Below are positions 48,088 through 59,181 of a stretch of DNA of 64,000 nucleotides, in pieces. The stretch lies in NCBI GenBank assembly GCA_965178125.1, contig OZ237755.1:558001-622000 (forward strand). Reading direction: 5' to 3'. The stretch's first letter is position 1, and every line of letters starts with the position of its first letter. The translations under genes and the position numbers were made by a program. This DNA comes from Bilabrum cf. latius. Taxonomy: Eukaryota > Bigyra: Bicosoecida > Bigyra > Bicosoecida. The notes under the pieces were generated by a model. It saw only the letters and a program-made list of their open reading frames with translations, was not told where the DNA came from and ran no database searches.

Positions 48088-51000
48088 TCAGGATCGCTTG
48101 GAGCCACCGTCCCGGGGAGACGGGCGGCGCGGCTGGGCCCCTGCCTGCCTACCCGCTTGCGCTGCCACCCCCTGCCAGGCAGTCCGCACTGTTCCCTGGC
48201 TTGTTCCCTGGCCCTCCGGCCCGGGCGCGATCGGGTCGCTCGCGGGACCCTGCACCTGCTGTGGCATCCCGGCGGAAGCAGCCCGGATCGATGCGACTGA
48301 CGTGGCTGACGTGGTCGTGACGGCCACAGGAACGTCTGCGTCGGCCCGAGGTACGGACGACTGGGCAGCTGATCGCTAACGCACCTATGCTGCACCCGGC
48401 GATGACGGCGATGACGAGGAAGTGGCTGCAGGCCCGGGCCCTGGCCCTGGGCCCCCGCTGCCGTGTCCAGCTGCCAGTGGCACCTGCCGCATGGGTCCTC
48501 TGGCCACCCTCCCGCCCTGCACGCCGCCTCCTGCCATTGCAGCTCGCCACCCAGACGACGACGAAGAGGAAGAAGACGCGCTTCCGCTTGTTCCTTGGTT
48601 TGTTCCCTGGGACGGTGAGGAAGACGCGGTTGCAGAGGTTCTCCATCCCTGAGCCCCCCCCGATTGTTCCCTGGGCGATGCAGGCGGAAGAGAGGGGCTG
48701 CTGCTGGGCCCGGGCCCGGCCGCCCCCGTCACCGCCTGGCCTGCCAGACCGCCGCCGACGCCGACGCTCACGCGCTGCCTCCGACGGGTGCCGCCCGGGG
48801 ACGTTGGGTCCAAAGATGACTACGCACCGGCTGCAGATCCACCACCTCCACTGTTCCCTGCCCTGCTCCAGGCCCTCCCTTCGCTCTGTGTACCGAGCGG
48901 GGGTCCGCTGGCAGTGCGGGCGTGGGGGCCTCGGCGTGCCGTCGCAGCTGCTGCGGTGCCACCGTCCGCTGATGGCGCCGTCGATGGCACCCCAGAGGGT
49001 CGTGACTCCGCCTGTTCCCTGGAATCAGCTCCGGACTCCCCGTAGGGACCAGTGTCACCTGGGAGCCGAGGGTTTTCCGGAGACATGTGGCCCTGGGCGG
49101 TTCCGTTTTGCGCGGCGCCGTGCCCACCTGGCACTTCCGGTTCACCGGACCGATCCCCAGATGCACCACCGCGCGATGCACCTCCAGCATCCTGACTAGG
49201 CACGTCGTCGCCGGCGTCCGCTTTCCCGACTGTCCGGCCGGCGCCCACCCGACTGGAGCCCACGCTGGGCGAGGGGTCCCTTGCGGAACCAGAGGATTGC
49301 GCGGCGCCGGATGCACTGCTGCGCCTCCTGGCAATCAAATGCGACCCAGGGGCGCTTGTTCCCTGGTACCCAAGCAGGCCCGGGGCGAGGCCCTGGCCGG
49401 GTGTCCCGAACGTGCCCCTTGTGTGCTGGGCAGCAGCCTGGACGGCTGGAGGCGCCATGCCCGCGGGACCGAATCCCGTTGGGGTGCCCTGGGGGGGCGG
49501 CGGCTGCATCATGCCTCCTCCGCTGTGGAGCATGGACGGGCCCAAGAGCGGCGAGCCGCCCGCGATGCCCATCCCCATTCCCACGCCCATGCCCATCCCG
49601 CCCATGCCCATGGCCCCGATGCCCATCGCACTGCCACTGCCAGGCACCATAGGAGCAGAAGGGGGCGTGGCTGCCCCCATCCCTGCCGCGCGGCCTGCCA
49701 TGCCCGCGCTGGGCGTGTTCTGCCTGATCTAAACGATCGTGTCGACGAGGAGTGCCTGCGCCGCCTTGACCGATTCAGGTGTCCCCGTGAGTGCGATGAG
49801 CCTGCATCCCCCGCTGATGTCCATGTCTGCCACCGTGATGGCGCATCGGCTCTGCTGCCTGATCGTGTTGATGGTCATGCCCCTCTTCCCGATCAACCTG
49901 CCTATCAGCTCCGAAGGCACGCCGACCTGAATCTGCGAGAGGCAAACGAATGAATGGACAAGCGCGCGAGAGTGAGCATGCAGTGCAATGGGCTGCATGC
50001 AAAACGAGGAGGGGTGAGCAGCTGCTTTCAGCATAGACTGGAGCGCTGTGACGGGCGGATACGTCGGAATGCAGCTGATGAATAGATCAGACGTGCCGCC
50101 ACGAGAGACGAGGGCAAGCACCAGCACCAGTGCAAGCAGTGGCGCGATGGAAAGCTTGGGCTGAAACATGGATGCGCCTGCGCCTCACCGTCATGAGACT
50201 TCCCTAAGCAGGCACGGCCATGTGCTGCGCCGATGGCCCGCTCCCTGCCACGCTGCCAATAGCGGGCCCGGAGGACGACCGGATCAGCTGAACCGCCCCG
50301 ACGGCGTCATAGCTGCCGTTGGATCCAGCCGAGGCGCGAGACGAGCGTCCACCGGACCCACCCGCGGCGGAAGCCCCGCCTCCCCTGCTCGCCTGTGCGC
50401 TCAGGATGTCGAGCAGCTGCTCAATGGCGGCGGCAACATCCGCTGCAGTGCCCTGCACCTGGAGCACGCGCTCGCTAGCCTGCGAATGATGTGGAGTCAA
50501 TACAGCGCCAGTCACGAACATGAGAATTGGACATTTACCCACTCCACTCAGAGCACACCGGCTGCAGTTTGGAGCTAGAAGACGCTGGTGGCTTGGCACC
50601 GCAGGCCGGGCACACGCAAGGCGACACGTTCTCAAATCGGGGCACGGGCAGTGGCCAAAACCACGGAGCTTCGACACCGCAGGCGAAACGGCTTCCTCAC
50701 TACAGACACATTACACGAAATCTCACCTCTGATCTGCCTTCACCGCCGACGCTAATCGACGCGCGCTGCTGCCGGCGCAATCGCGTGATGGTCTCGCCTT
50801 TCGGGCCGATGATAGCGCCGGCCTGCTTTGGGCTCAGGTTGAACTGCATACTCTGGACCTGAAGCGCTCTACCATCGGGACTCAGCGCAACGAACGGGTT
50901 GGATTGTTTGGCAAGCGTTGCCTCGGACTCTTGCACGAGGCTATGAATAGAGGACACGGCTGCTTTCACGTGAGCTGATGGCCCCTCGATCTTGACCTGC

Positions 51001-51365
51001 GAAACAGCAATGCTCAATTGACAGCCAGGTTGTCACCCAAACACTACCACATCTGCACCAACGCATGCGGACACAATACTCAAGCTTTGCCAGTGATCCG
51101 AAATGCCACGGCACAGGAACTGCAGCGATCGGATGAAGCCTTCACTCACCTCCCGGCCGCCGGCAACTGTAGAGTTGCTAATCGTTATTTGACACCCAGA
51201 TTCAATTCGCAGTCGCCCCACAGTGCTTCCGGAACGACCGATCACTCGACCAGTAGAGCGCGGTGGAATCAGCATAGTTAGCCTGAGCGAAACTGACTCC
51301 CCCGTGCTATCAGACAGAGACTGTGCCTACGGGGGCCTGCCTGCTTGTCTTGAGTATCCAGACAT
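48088..51365 (-). CDS. RNA-binding protein with three KH domains (hnRNP K/PCBP type)
   Basis: Four exons, 51365-51150, 50996-50727, 50479-50189 and 49932-48088, give 873 aa ending in TGA; all three introns are GTGAG-GCAG and phase 0. Six TAG codons are read as Gln. KH1 (about residues 28-95): LIPPRSTGRVIGRSGSTVGR. KH2 (about 115-205): LSPKQAGAIIGPKGETITRL. KH3 (about 262-330): VPSELIGRLIGKRGMTINTI. Each has the GxxG loop (GRSG, GPKG, GKRG) needed for single-stranded RNA binding. The last 540 residues are disordered, Gly/Ser/Ala/Met-rich, with a Met-Gly tract. The coding strand of this tail repeatedly contains the DNA word CCAGGGAACA in three different frames. It starts only 40 bases from the divergent gene at 51406, so the two probably share a promoter. 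Confidence 0.92.
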
Positions 51366-51405
51366 TGGTACCCCCTTGTACGTCTAAACTTTGGAACGAC
51401 GCTAG
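51366..51405. promoter_or_regulatory. 40-base divergent gap between the KH gene and the 51406 gene
   Basis: Only 40 bases separate two start codons facing away from each other. Core promoter elements must therefore overlap the coding starts, or one transcript must begin inside the other gene. No motif was recognised. Confidence 0.4.
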
Positions 51406-53352
51406 ATGGTTCGATCCACCGCCAACTTAAAATATGAAATTTGCCGAGCAAGTAGTAAGGTGTATTTACCAGCGAATCTTCGGTCAGGTGCAGCGAACCA
51501 AGTCGCGCTGGCCGCGATACTGAGTCGGATACTCCCAGACCAAACGCTTGCCCGTGGTCATCTACGCGCCCAGCACATGGCAGAGCAGTCCACACTTAGG
51601 ATTGAAGCATTGCTTTCTGAAGCCGCCGGGGAATCGAGACGACCAGCGGTATTTCGGGTAGCAAGGCTCCGGTTGCCGTAGTACAGCGCTCGACTCGCGG
51701 GACGAGAGCGCGCTTCCCCAAGGGAACCGGCATGTGCTCGGGGCAAATTCCTGCAGATTGCATCTAAAATTCGTAGGCATATCTTGGATGTCAAGCCATG
51801 GTAGTTGCAGTACGAGCCATTGTTGCAATCCGTGCCTAGAATGCTCCTCACAACTCTCGCAACCATGCACCACGGCGACGCCAGGGCTGCAGCGCACATG
51901 ATTGGCATTTTGCTGGACTACATTCAGCTAGAAGACATGAAAGCGAACAGTTCGAGTGATTTGGCAGAATGCCTGCTTCTGGCTTGTGATTTCAACTCGT
52001 TCAGTGTCGCGTGGAAAGTAGCAATAGCCGCACAAGGGGCTCACGCTCGACTCCTTCGCACCCCCAAGGAGCACGAGACGAAACGATATAATGAGTACGA
52101 CTTTGGCATCGTAATCAGAACGGACGAGAGTGCAGTACAACGATGCTGCCGCCTGCAGCGGTGGGAGGCACTCCTCGGGGTGCTTGCTGCTGCAATGCAA
52201 GGAGCTGCACGGGAGGTGCGTTCGGTACTGAAACATCATGCAGCTACTGGAACAAGCGATCATAGGCTGTGCTCATCCAGCCTGCAGCTGGAGCTAGCGT
52301 CCACTCGAGAATCCTCGCGGTGCAGCAGCATCACCGAGCCAGCCGAGTCGATTGGCAGCCGGGGCAGCTCCAGAGCCAGCGAAGAATGCTCGACACGCAA
52401 AAGTGTGGAATCCCTTGTGCTTGAGGGAGACAAAGAGGCCTCATCGGTGGCACTGAAGCAGGTGCCCAGCAAGATGGCCGAACTTCGCGAGTCGCTCGGT
52501 CACATTGCGAGCACTCTTGCATGCTACAGGCGATCCCGCACGCTGCGTCGCACGCACGGAAGACCAAGGAGAGCTCTATCAGGGTCTGAATTCCACGTCT
52601 AGATGCACGACTCTGACGACCCCGACGAACCTGATGACGCCCTCGCGGCTCTAGCAGAGCTGGCCGGTCGCGTCGATAGCCTAGTTCGCTCCCATGTTCG
52701 TTCCTTTGCGGCATTGCAAGAATCTTTGAAGCACGAAACGGCTTCGGAGCTGAACTGCATCGAATCAGGGTGGGGCTCTGGAATCGAATCGTCACAGGCT
52801 GAGGCTTCGGTGGCTGCGGCCTTGCCCGTTCGGCGTGCTCATATGTTGCCAGCACCTTGCCAACTGCCACCGGCAGGTTGTGGCAGCCCGAGGCGCAAAC
52901 AAGCTCCAAACGGAATGTGGGCTATGGAAGAAGACACCCCTGCAGTTCTTTAGTCGGACCCGAGAAGCAAAGCCGAGGAAGGCATGCAGAAGGGGCAGCA
53001 GCACCCATTCGAATCTTTGGCCTGGAACATCCTTCGAGCAACAGAAATTGACCGAAGAGGTTTGGATGAGGCATTAGGAGGAGGCACCGACGGGAATGCC
53101 TGCCTTGCTCGTCAAGGTAGAGACAAGCTGGTCCTCGAGCAAGTGCTCGACATCGTACATGCCGAGCGACCGAGCCGAAACTGGGCGGCACGACGTAGCT
53201 TAATACTTTTTCGATAGTCGTCTCGAGCTGCTAGGCTGCAGTCTAGGGCTCAAATGGCTGTCTCAAATACGCCAGGCATGGCGAAGGTGCTGGGCTATGG
53301 CAAGCAGGCCGGAGATGCAGTCTTTGCGTGTGCTGAAACCGATTCGGGCTAA
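51406..53352 (+). CDS. Unknown helical protein
   Basis: One intronless frame of 648 aa from ATG 51406 to TAA 53350-53352; an in-frame TAA lies just upstream of the ATG, which supports this start. Five TAG codons are read as Gln (at LPQYS, PWQLQ, HVQMHD, VLQSDP and FRQSS). The central part is rich in predicted helices: LLTTLATMHHGDARAAAHMI, LLDYIQLEDMKANSSSDLAE, CRLQRWEALLGVLAAAMQ, MAELRESLGHIASTLACYRR. Helix pairs of this kind suggest a repeat scaffold, but I cannot assign one. An acidic patch (HDSDDPDEPDD) opens the last third. Function unknown. Confidence 0.7.
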
Positions 53353-53370
53353 ACAATCCAAAGGTAATGC
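53353..53370. terminator. 18-base gap between two converging stop codons
   Basis: TAA of the plus-strand gene ends at 53352 and TAA of the minus-strand gene begins at 53371. The 3' ends of both transcripts must overlap, each running antisense into the other coding region. No polyadenylation signal is evident. Confidence 0.5.
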
Positions 53371-56300
53371 TTACTATCCCGTGCCACGACCCACAATCTC
53401 GATGTCGCTATCGTCGTCGCTAGACGTCAACTCGATCGCAACGGGTACTTCACCCCCCTTGGGCACGCTGCCCTACTAGCCAGGCGCAGGTTGCGCTGGC
53501 GGTGGTGCCGCCGGCTCTGGCTGAACCTAGGCCTACGCTTCTGAGATGAAAGTCTGCGGCGCCTGCCATCTAGCACTACCATCGTCCAGGGCATTAAACT
53601 GCTCGCTCCGCTGAACTCCCGTGCCCTACCCTGCTGGGTGTGGGGCCGGTTGCACTGGTGCTGCAATGTTCTGGGCTGTGCCGTTGCTGCTGCCGTCCGT
53701 CCTGCCCTAACCCTGAGTGCTGACCGCCGCACTGGCTTCGTCCACTCTGCGTCGCTTGGATTGAGGCCTCTCTGAGTCTTCTCTTATGGTGTTGCTGGTG
53801 GTGTTGCTGGTGCCGCCTGCACCATGCGACGGTGGGCTGCTGTGAACATCCCCAGAGGCATGACCCGCGGCGAGGTCTTGGGAAGGCTTGCCGGCAGAGC
53901 CACTCTCGAGATCCTCTGGCACAGTTCCTCCATCCAGGGAACAAGCGGATCGGATCATCTCCCTCAGCTGCCTGAGCTCGACGCACACTCTCCGCACGGC
54001 CGGGTGGATCCTGCCGCGCCCAATCAGCCGATTCCTCTGCGCGCTCTCTATCACCGACCGCCTCAGGCTATCCAGCGCAGTGCCGATGCTGGCGTACACG
54101 TGCACGCCAGCTGCGCGCCTCCATGAATCAGGGAGATAGGTCTTTACTCTGACCCTCAGCTCTGGCTGGTGCCTGCGGGCCGAAGCACGAGACGAGGAGG
54201 GCCCGGCAGAGGCCCTGGCCGGACTGCTTGTTCCCAAGCCACCCAGTGAGCTTTGGGACGCCTAAGACGAAGGACCGCTATTGCTGCCTTGGCTCTCCTA
54301 AATTGACCCAGACTGCAATGACGGCCTGCCGCTGCTTCCGTGGCTGGCCTGCCCCGACCCGCTGTGCCAACTCAATGTGGAAATTGCAGGCTGGAGCTTC
54401 TTCTCGTTGATCAGCTCGGCGTGCTCGATCGGCACACCTGAGGTAAGCACTTGAGCGAGGTCCGCGTGAAGCAGGGCCACGGCATCCGCAATGGTCGTGA
54501 GCATGAGCACGATCCGCTGCCTCTTGCCCATGTCATCGCACGGCGCGTTGTAAAACTCCGAACGAGGGAGCGCGCCATGGCACGCTGCCATTGCGTCCCC
54601 GCCCGTGGTGCACCGCCTCACCACGCCCACTGCCGCGCTTTGAGGCTTGCTCCAGAGCTTGCCCAGCCGAGTGTTCGTTGACGTGCCGTGGCCTGCATCA
54701 GGCGTCCATGATACCTCCCAGTCCTCGCGTAGGAACCAGTACGGCGTGGTGCTTCGTGTCGGCATCGCCTTGACTGGCCCCATCTTCTGCGCTGCATCGT
54801 TGCCGTTCGACTTGGACTCGGACTCGACACCGCTATCGTGAGCGGCCGCGCCGCTAGACGTAGGTGCATCCGCCCTGCCATGCCCCCCCATACGTTTATT
54901 CACAGAATCTGCCGCATGGCGCGCCTGATGCATCGCCCTCTCCTCCATCGCTTTCTTGCGCTCTGAGACAAGCCTGCAGTTGTACGACTCGACCATCTTG
55001 AGCTTGTGGATCTGGCTCTCGAGCATTTCCCTCGGGAACGAGGACAGTTCCAGGTTGGTGGGGTCGCCCCGTTGCTTGCTGGGGGATCGCATCCGCGCGC
55101 GAGGGACCGGGAATTTGGGGGGCGGGGGTGGTACTAGGGATCCTCTATCAGCCCCTGCAGAGAGCGAGCGGATGCCGCCGCCCGAGATGGAGGCTTCTGC
55201 GGGCGGGCCAGCCGACGAGGCGGGGTCCATCTCTTGGCGAGATCGCTTCACGCCGGCCGTAGCAGCGGCAAGCAGCCCGGGAGAGCTCCTGGAGAGGGCT
55301 CGGCCCTTCAGGCTCCGAATGGTCATGCGCTTCGACGCCTTGGACCACACTCGTGCCAGGGCGTTTCGCCAGCGTCTCGTGTCTCGGATCCCCGTTGTTA
55401 CCATGAGCTCGTCACCACCATCTCCCAGATTGACTAGCACGCAATCCAGCATCCTCGGTAGCACCTGCTGCAGCGACTTGCTGCACGCGTCCACGATGGA
55501 CTTTCTTGCAGAAAGGCAAGCGTCGGCAGTCGCCACGATGCCTCGCTTCTCGTGAGGCCAGCAGTACGCGCATGCCAGGACTTCCGCAGCGTCCATTCGA
55601 TCGTCCTCGATGTTGGATGCCTCAATCTGCGTCAGGCTGCAAATCACCAGTCTGCCACATCGCGCAGCCAGACACGGATCAATCAGCAGCCCAGCGGCCC
55701 ACGCTTCCGACAGGTCTGCCAGCACGGATATCGAGGATCGGTGCACCTCTGCTTGCCGATCCGTGTCTACCGTATGCGACGCCTTTACCTGCTCCACTTC
55801 GTCTGCGAGCTATCGCGTGAATCGTTTGGACCAGAGGGATGGCATCTTGTGCAGTGGGTCGTCCTGATCCACGCCTTTCATCGCGTCGCCCAGGTGCTCC
55901 TCGAACTTGCTCGGGCCTGCCATGCCGGGGCTGTAGGCCTTCCGCTTCTAACGAACCCTGCCAGAGCTCGATTTGCGGAGGCCACGGTGCACGGCCCACT
56001 GGGCATCATCGACGCAAGCAGGAGAACCGTGGATCCAAGGCAGGCCTCTGAGCTGCGCAAGCGCAGACCCCCTAGGAGGCGGAAGGAACAAGGAGAGAAC
56101 ACCGCCCCACGCTCGCTGCAACAGCTGCCTGTCCACTTGAACCGCAGTAGCATCTGCGTCTGAAAGCTTGTAGGGCTCGTGCTCCAACTCAATGCGAGCA
56201 TGCACCTCTTGGCCGCTTGCCGCAGCTTGCTTGGATGATGACGACTATGCCGATGACGCTGCTGTCGCAGAGCTGGGTGCTGCTCCAGTAGCACCAGAAG

Positions 56301-57876
56301 CAGAGGACTTGCTCGATTGCCCGTCCATCAAATTATGTTGCGCCCCTGAAATGGCCAGCTGCCTTGCCTCCTTGCCAGCGAGCAGGTGGCACGCACCCGT
56401 TGCGAACGGGAGAATGGCAACTGCCAGCTCCGAAGCGTGCTGCACAAGCGCACAGGCCCGCAGTAGCTGGGCTCTGGCTGCTCTTACACCCGCGCGGATT
56501 CTGCCCCCCGGTGAGGCAAGCTTTTGCGCATACATTAGCTTGAATAGTTTGTGAGTGCCGCTGATGTCCACGCCCCCGAAATATGCCATGCTCTGCAAGC
56601 TGATGCGGTTCTGGGTAGGGTCCAGCACGTGCCTCTGGTGGTGCTTTGCCTTCATGGGGTCGTGCAGCATGACCACCCTCTTCTACAGACTGTGCTCGAT
56701 GCTAGCTTGCACGTCGGCTCCGGCTCCTGACGATGCCCCTTGCTTGGAACGCTTCCCATTCCCATTCCCATTCCTGTTCCTGCCCTTGCCTTTGGCCTTG
56801 CCTTTTCCCTTTGCTTTGGTTGATTTTCGCTTGTCACCACCCTCGCTGTCCTTAGTAGCGGCTTCATCCTCTAATTCAGCGTCTGAGTCGTCGGAATCCG
56901 CACTAAACTCGCTGTCATCGTCATCCTCATCGTCGCCTGTGCCGGCCTTCCTTTGCTTCCCGCTGGCCTTTCGTCTTCTCGCAAGTGCTGATGCTGCTGC
57001 CGTGGCAGCCGGTCGTTTACCTCTCCTGCCACCTCTCTTGCCAGCGCTGATCTTTGTACCATCACCGCCGGAGTCTTCATCCTCTTCAGCACCGGCCTTG
57101 TCTTCCTCCTCCTCTTCATCATCATCCAAGCGTCCAAAAGCCGGGCCATCCATGGCCATGGCCACCTGCACCACCTTGCGATCCGTCTCAGCATCCGCAG
57201 GCAGACTCGTGATGACTTCATCGTGCGGATCCTCTTCGTCCTATCGCCGGATTTTCAGATCCACTGCCAGGCCCCTGCCCGAAGCGAGCACGTACCCCGG
57301 CGGGACATGCTGCACCTGTGTACTACCAGCGGCTCCGGAACGTGGGGAATCGGGGCCATGCTCAGGTGCAACCATCGGAAACAGCTCGATCATGTCAGGC
57401 CAATCAGCAAAAGTTTCCCCTGTGCGGATGCAGCGCGAAAACTCTGCAACCAAGGTTCGTGCAGCCATTTGCATGCTGACAGCCACCAAACGCGGTTTCT
57501 GGACTACCAGATACCGCGGCTAGTTATCACTAATTGCACACTTTGAAATTTCACGGAGCAAATCGACGTACTGTTGAATGGTTGCAGGGTCTTCAACCTA
57601 AGCAGTTGCCCCGAGCAATGCATGCTAGTATGCATCACTCGGCGGGTGCCTTGGCTCCGGAATGGGCACACTAGGCGCAACACGACCAAGCTAAACTACT
57701 GCGCTGCGTACTACTGCGGGAACAATATCATTGCGAAAATCCTGGACAGCACCGCCGTACGCGATGCCACCACGCTGCTGTTCAACCGCCTCTGAGTGAG
57801 TAACCCAGCGCTAGCTCGCACGACCATACGGTCGAATATACTAGGCAGCAGATTTTGCTGCAGAGCTGCCAGACAT
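53371..57876 (-). CDS. Unknown 1501-residue protein, probably nuclear
   Basis: A single uninterrupted frame from ATG 57876 to TAA 53371-53373, exactly 1502 codons, once about 19 TAG codons are read as Gln; the codon just before the TAA stop is itself TAG. The first 180 residues look folded: RWVTHSEAVEQQRGGIAYGG, VQDFRNDIVPAVVRSAVVQL, QQYVDLLREISKCAISDNQP, VSMQMAARTLVAEFSRCI. Then comes a long acidic Asp/Glu block and a Lys/Arg/Gly block (KAKGKGKAKGKGRNRNGNGN), a second structured region with LEHEPYKLSDADATAVQVD and PYWFLREDWEVSWTPD, and a disordered tail ending EIVGRG after a Ser/Asp cluster, which resembles a SUMO-interaction motif. Charge blocks suggest chromatin association. No family recognised. 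Confidence 0.75.
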
Positions 57877-58055
57877 CGTTCAGGCAATCGTGTTTTGGAC
57901 AGGCACATTTGCCGCTCGTTTGGCATAAAGAACACCTTACTAATACAGAAAAATCTCATTTGTGTGGTTTCTTTACCCTACAAATTATTCTGGTATTCTG
58001 GTATTCATTTTGCGACAAAGGCACTGAAAGCGAGTTTTTGTGCATCGAGGTTGCC

Positions 58056-58849
58056 ATGCGCCGGTCATTTGCTGCTCTTGCGCGTACAGTTAAGGCTACG
58101 ACTGGTATCGCTGGCCTCCCAGTTGTTCCGAACTCCAAAGAGGTGTTGCAGTAGCTGGTCGACAAAATGCTGAAGGATGTTCAGGTAAGCCCACGGCACG
58201 TAGTCTATGTTTGAATCTTTGAATGCAGTGTCTGTGTTGTTCACCTCCCTGCGATGCGATCTTCGTCGGTAGCGGAGGCGGTTGGCAGTGTTAGCAACTC
58301 TTGTCGCATCACGCAGATTCTCGACGAGGGCGTCTTCTACCGAAAGTACGTCACTAGCACGTACACCAGAATGAAGAAGATTTTAGAAGAAAACGACGAT
58401 GTAAGAGATGCATCCCGATGTGCAGCAAATCACCGAATCATGGAACGAATCACACGCCCAAGATCATCTCGCGGTCTTGTATCCTTGTGCAGATTGGCGC
58501 TATCGAGGACTAGCTTGGGTACGGGTAGGCCGAAGAAGCCATTGAAAAGATTAAAAAGCACCTGCGGCTGATCCCTAGGCTTGCCTAGGTGCGCCCTTGG
58601 GAGATGGAGGTTCCTGACGTCGATGACGAGGATTTCCAGGACACGATGGATCAGGGCATGATCAGCGTGATGGAGGAGGAGAACCTGGACAGATTTTACG
58701 GCATGACCCCCGAAGATCTGCGAAATGCCGGAGAAAAGTACCCGAACAGAGAAGAGTTCACGGAGCACTTGCGCAGGCTGCACCTGGAGCGCATGGCCAG
58801 GGAGGAGGCAGGCAAGGGAGATGTGGCGGGTGGAGGCGGGCGCCAGTGA
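58056..58849 (+). CDS. NDUFA5: NDUFA5-like subunit of mitochondrial complex I
   Basis: Accessory subunit of NADH:ubiquinone oxidoreductase, inner mitochondrial membrane. Exons 58056-58184, 58317-58400 and 58493-58849 give 189 aa ending in TGA; introns are GTAAG-GCAG. Residues 11-25 (VKATTGIAGLPVVP) match the KTTGLVGLAV start of the animal protein. Then GVFYRKYVTSTYTRMKKIL matches the YRKYT region. The third exon has AIEDQLGYGQAEEAI, where animal NDUFA5 has LEDQLQGGQLEE; both of those Gln residues are TAG here (58511 and 58526). Another TAG gives RLAQVRPWEM, matching the region before KLWEPL. The C-terminus is extended by about 70 acidic and helical residues absent from the animal protein. This is one of the best proofs of the recoded TAG. 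Confidence 0.94.
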
Positions 58850-59181
58850 TGATCAAACAGTTGCTGATATCTGTGCTTGGACTGGTAGGATCCTATTGCC
58901 GTCTACCTGTACGAGGGCTGGCCAAACGCGATTCGTTTCGACTTGGTATTTGGTCCCGCTTGAAGATGTAACTCTAGTTTGTGAGATCATGCCTTGCTGT
59001 AAAATCTACGGCGTACTCCACAGCGCGTTCCACCGCGATAATTCATGGGTTATGGCCCTTGACTGCCCCCTGCCCCCAGTAATCTGGCCATTGCGGAACG
59101 AATAATTGCGCGGCGCCCCAGCTGGCGCCCAAGAATACAGCAGGGTGCAACATCTCGTGATCAGTCTGCCTTCACTGCAGC
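58850..59181. other. Intergenic region with an unexplained open segment
   Basis: About 330 bases between NDUFA5 and RAD23. On the plus strand near 58877-58956 there is a short protein-like stretch (DPIAVYLYEGWPNAIRF) that is open but has no ATG and no usable splice sites. I treat it as chance or decayed coding sequence. Nothing else was seen. Confidence 0.4.

Noticed and set aside
53371-54300. PIAS/Siz SUMO ligase, because of the SUMO-binding-like end
   Set aside because: No SP-RING or SAP domain is present in the frame.
58877-58956. Protein-like segment DPIAVYLYEGWPNAIRF
   Set aside because: No ATG, no compatible splice sites, and both flanking genes are complete without it.
58850-58980. 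Candidate first exon of RAD23 ending near 58976
   Set aside because: Its donor does not fit GTRAG, and the phase was wrong with the better donor. The exon 59182-59253 gives a proper ubiquitin-like domain and phase.
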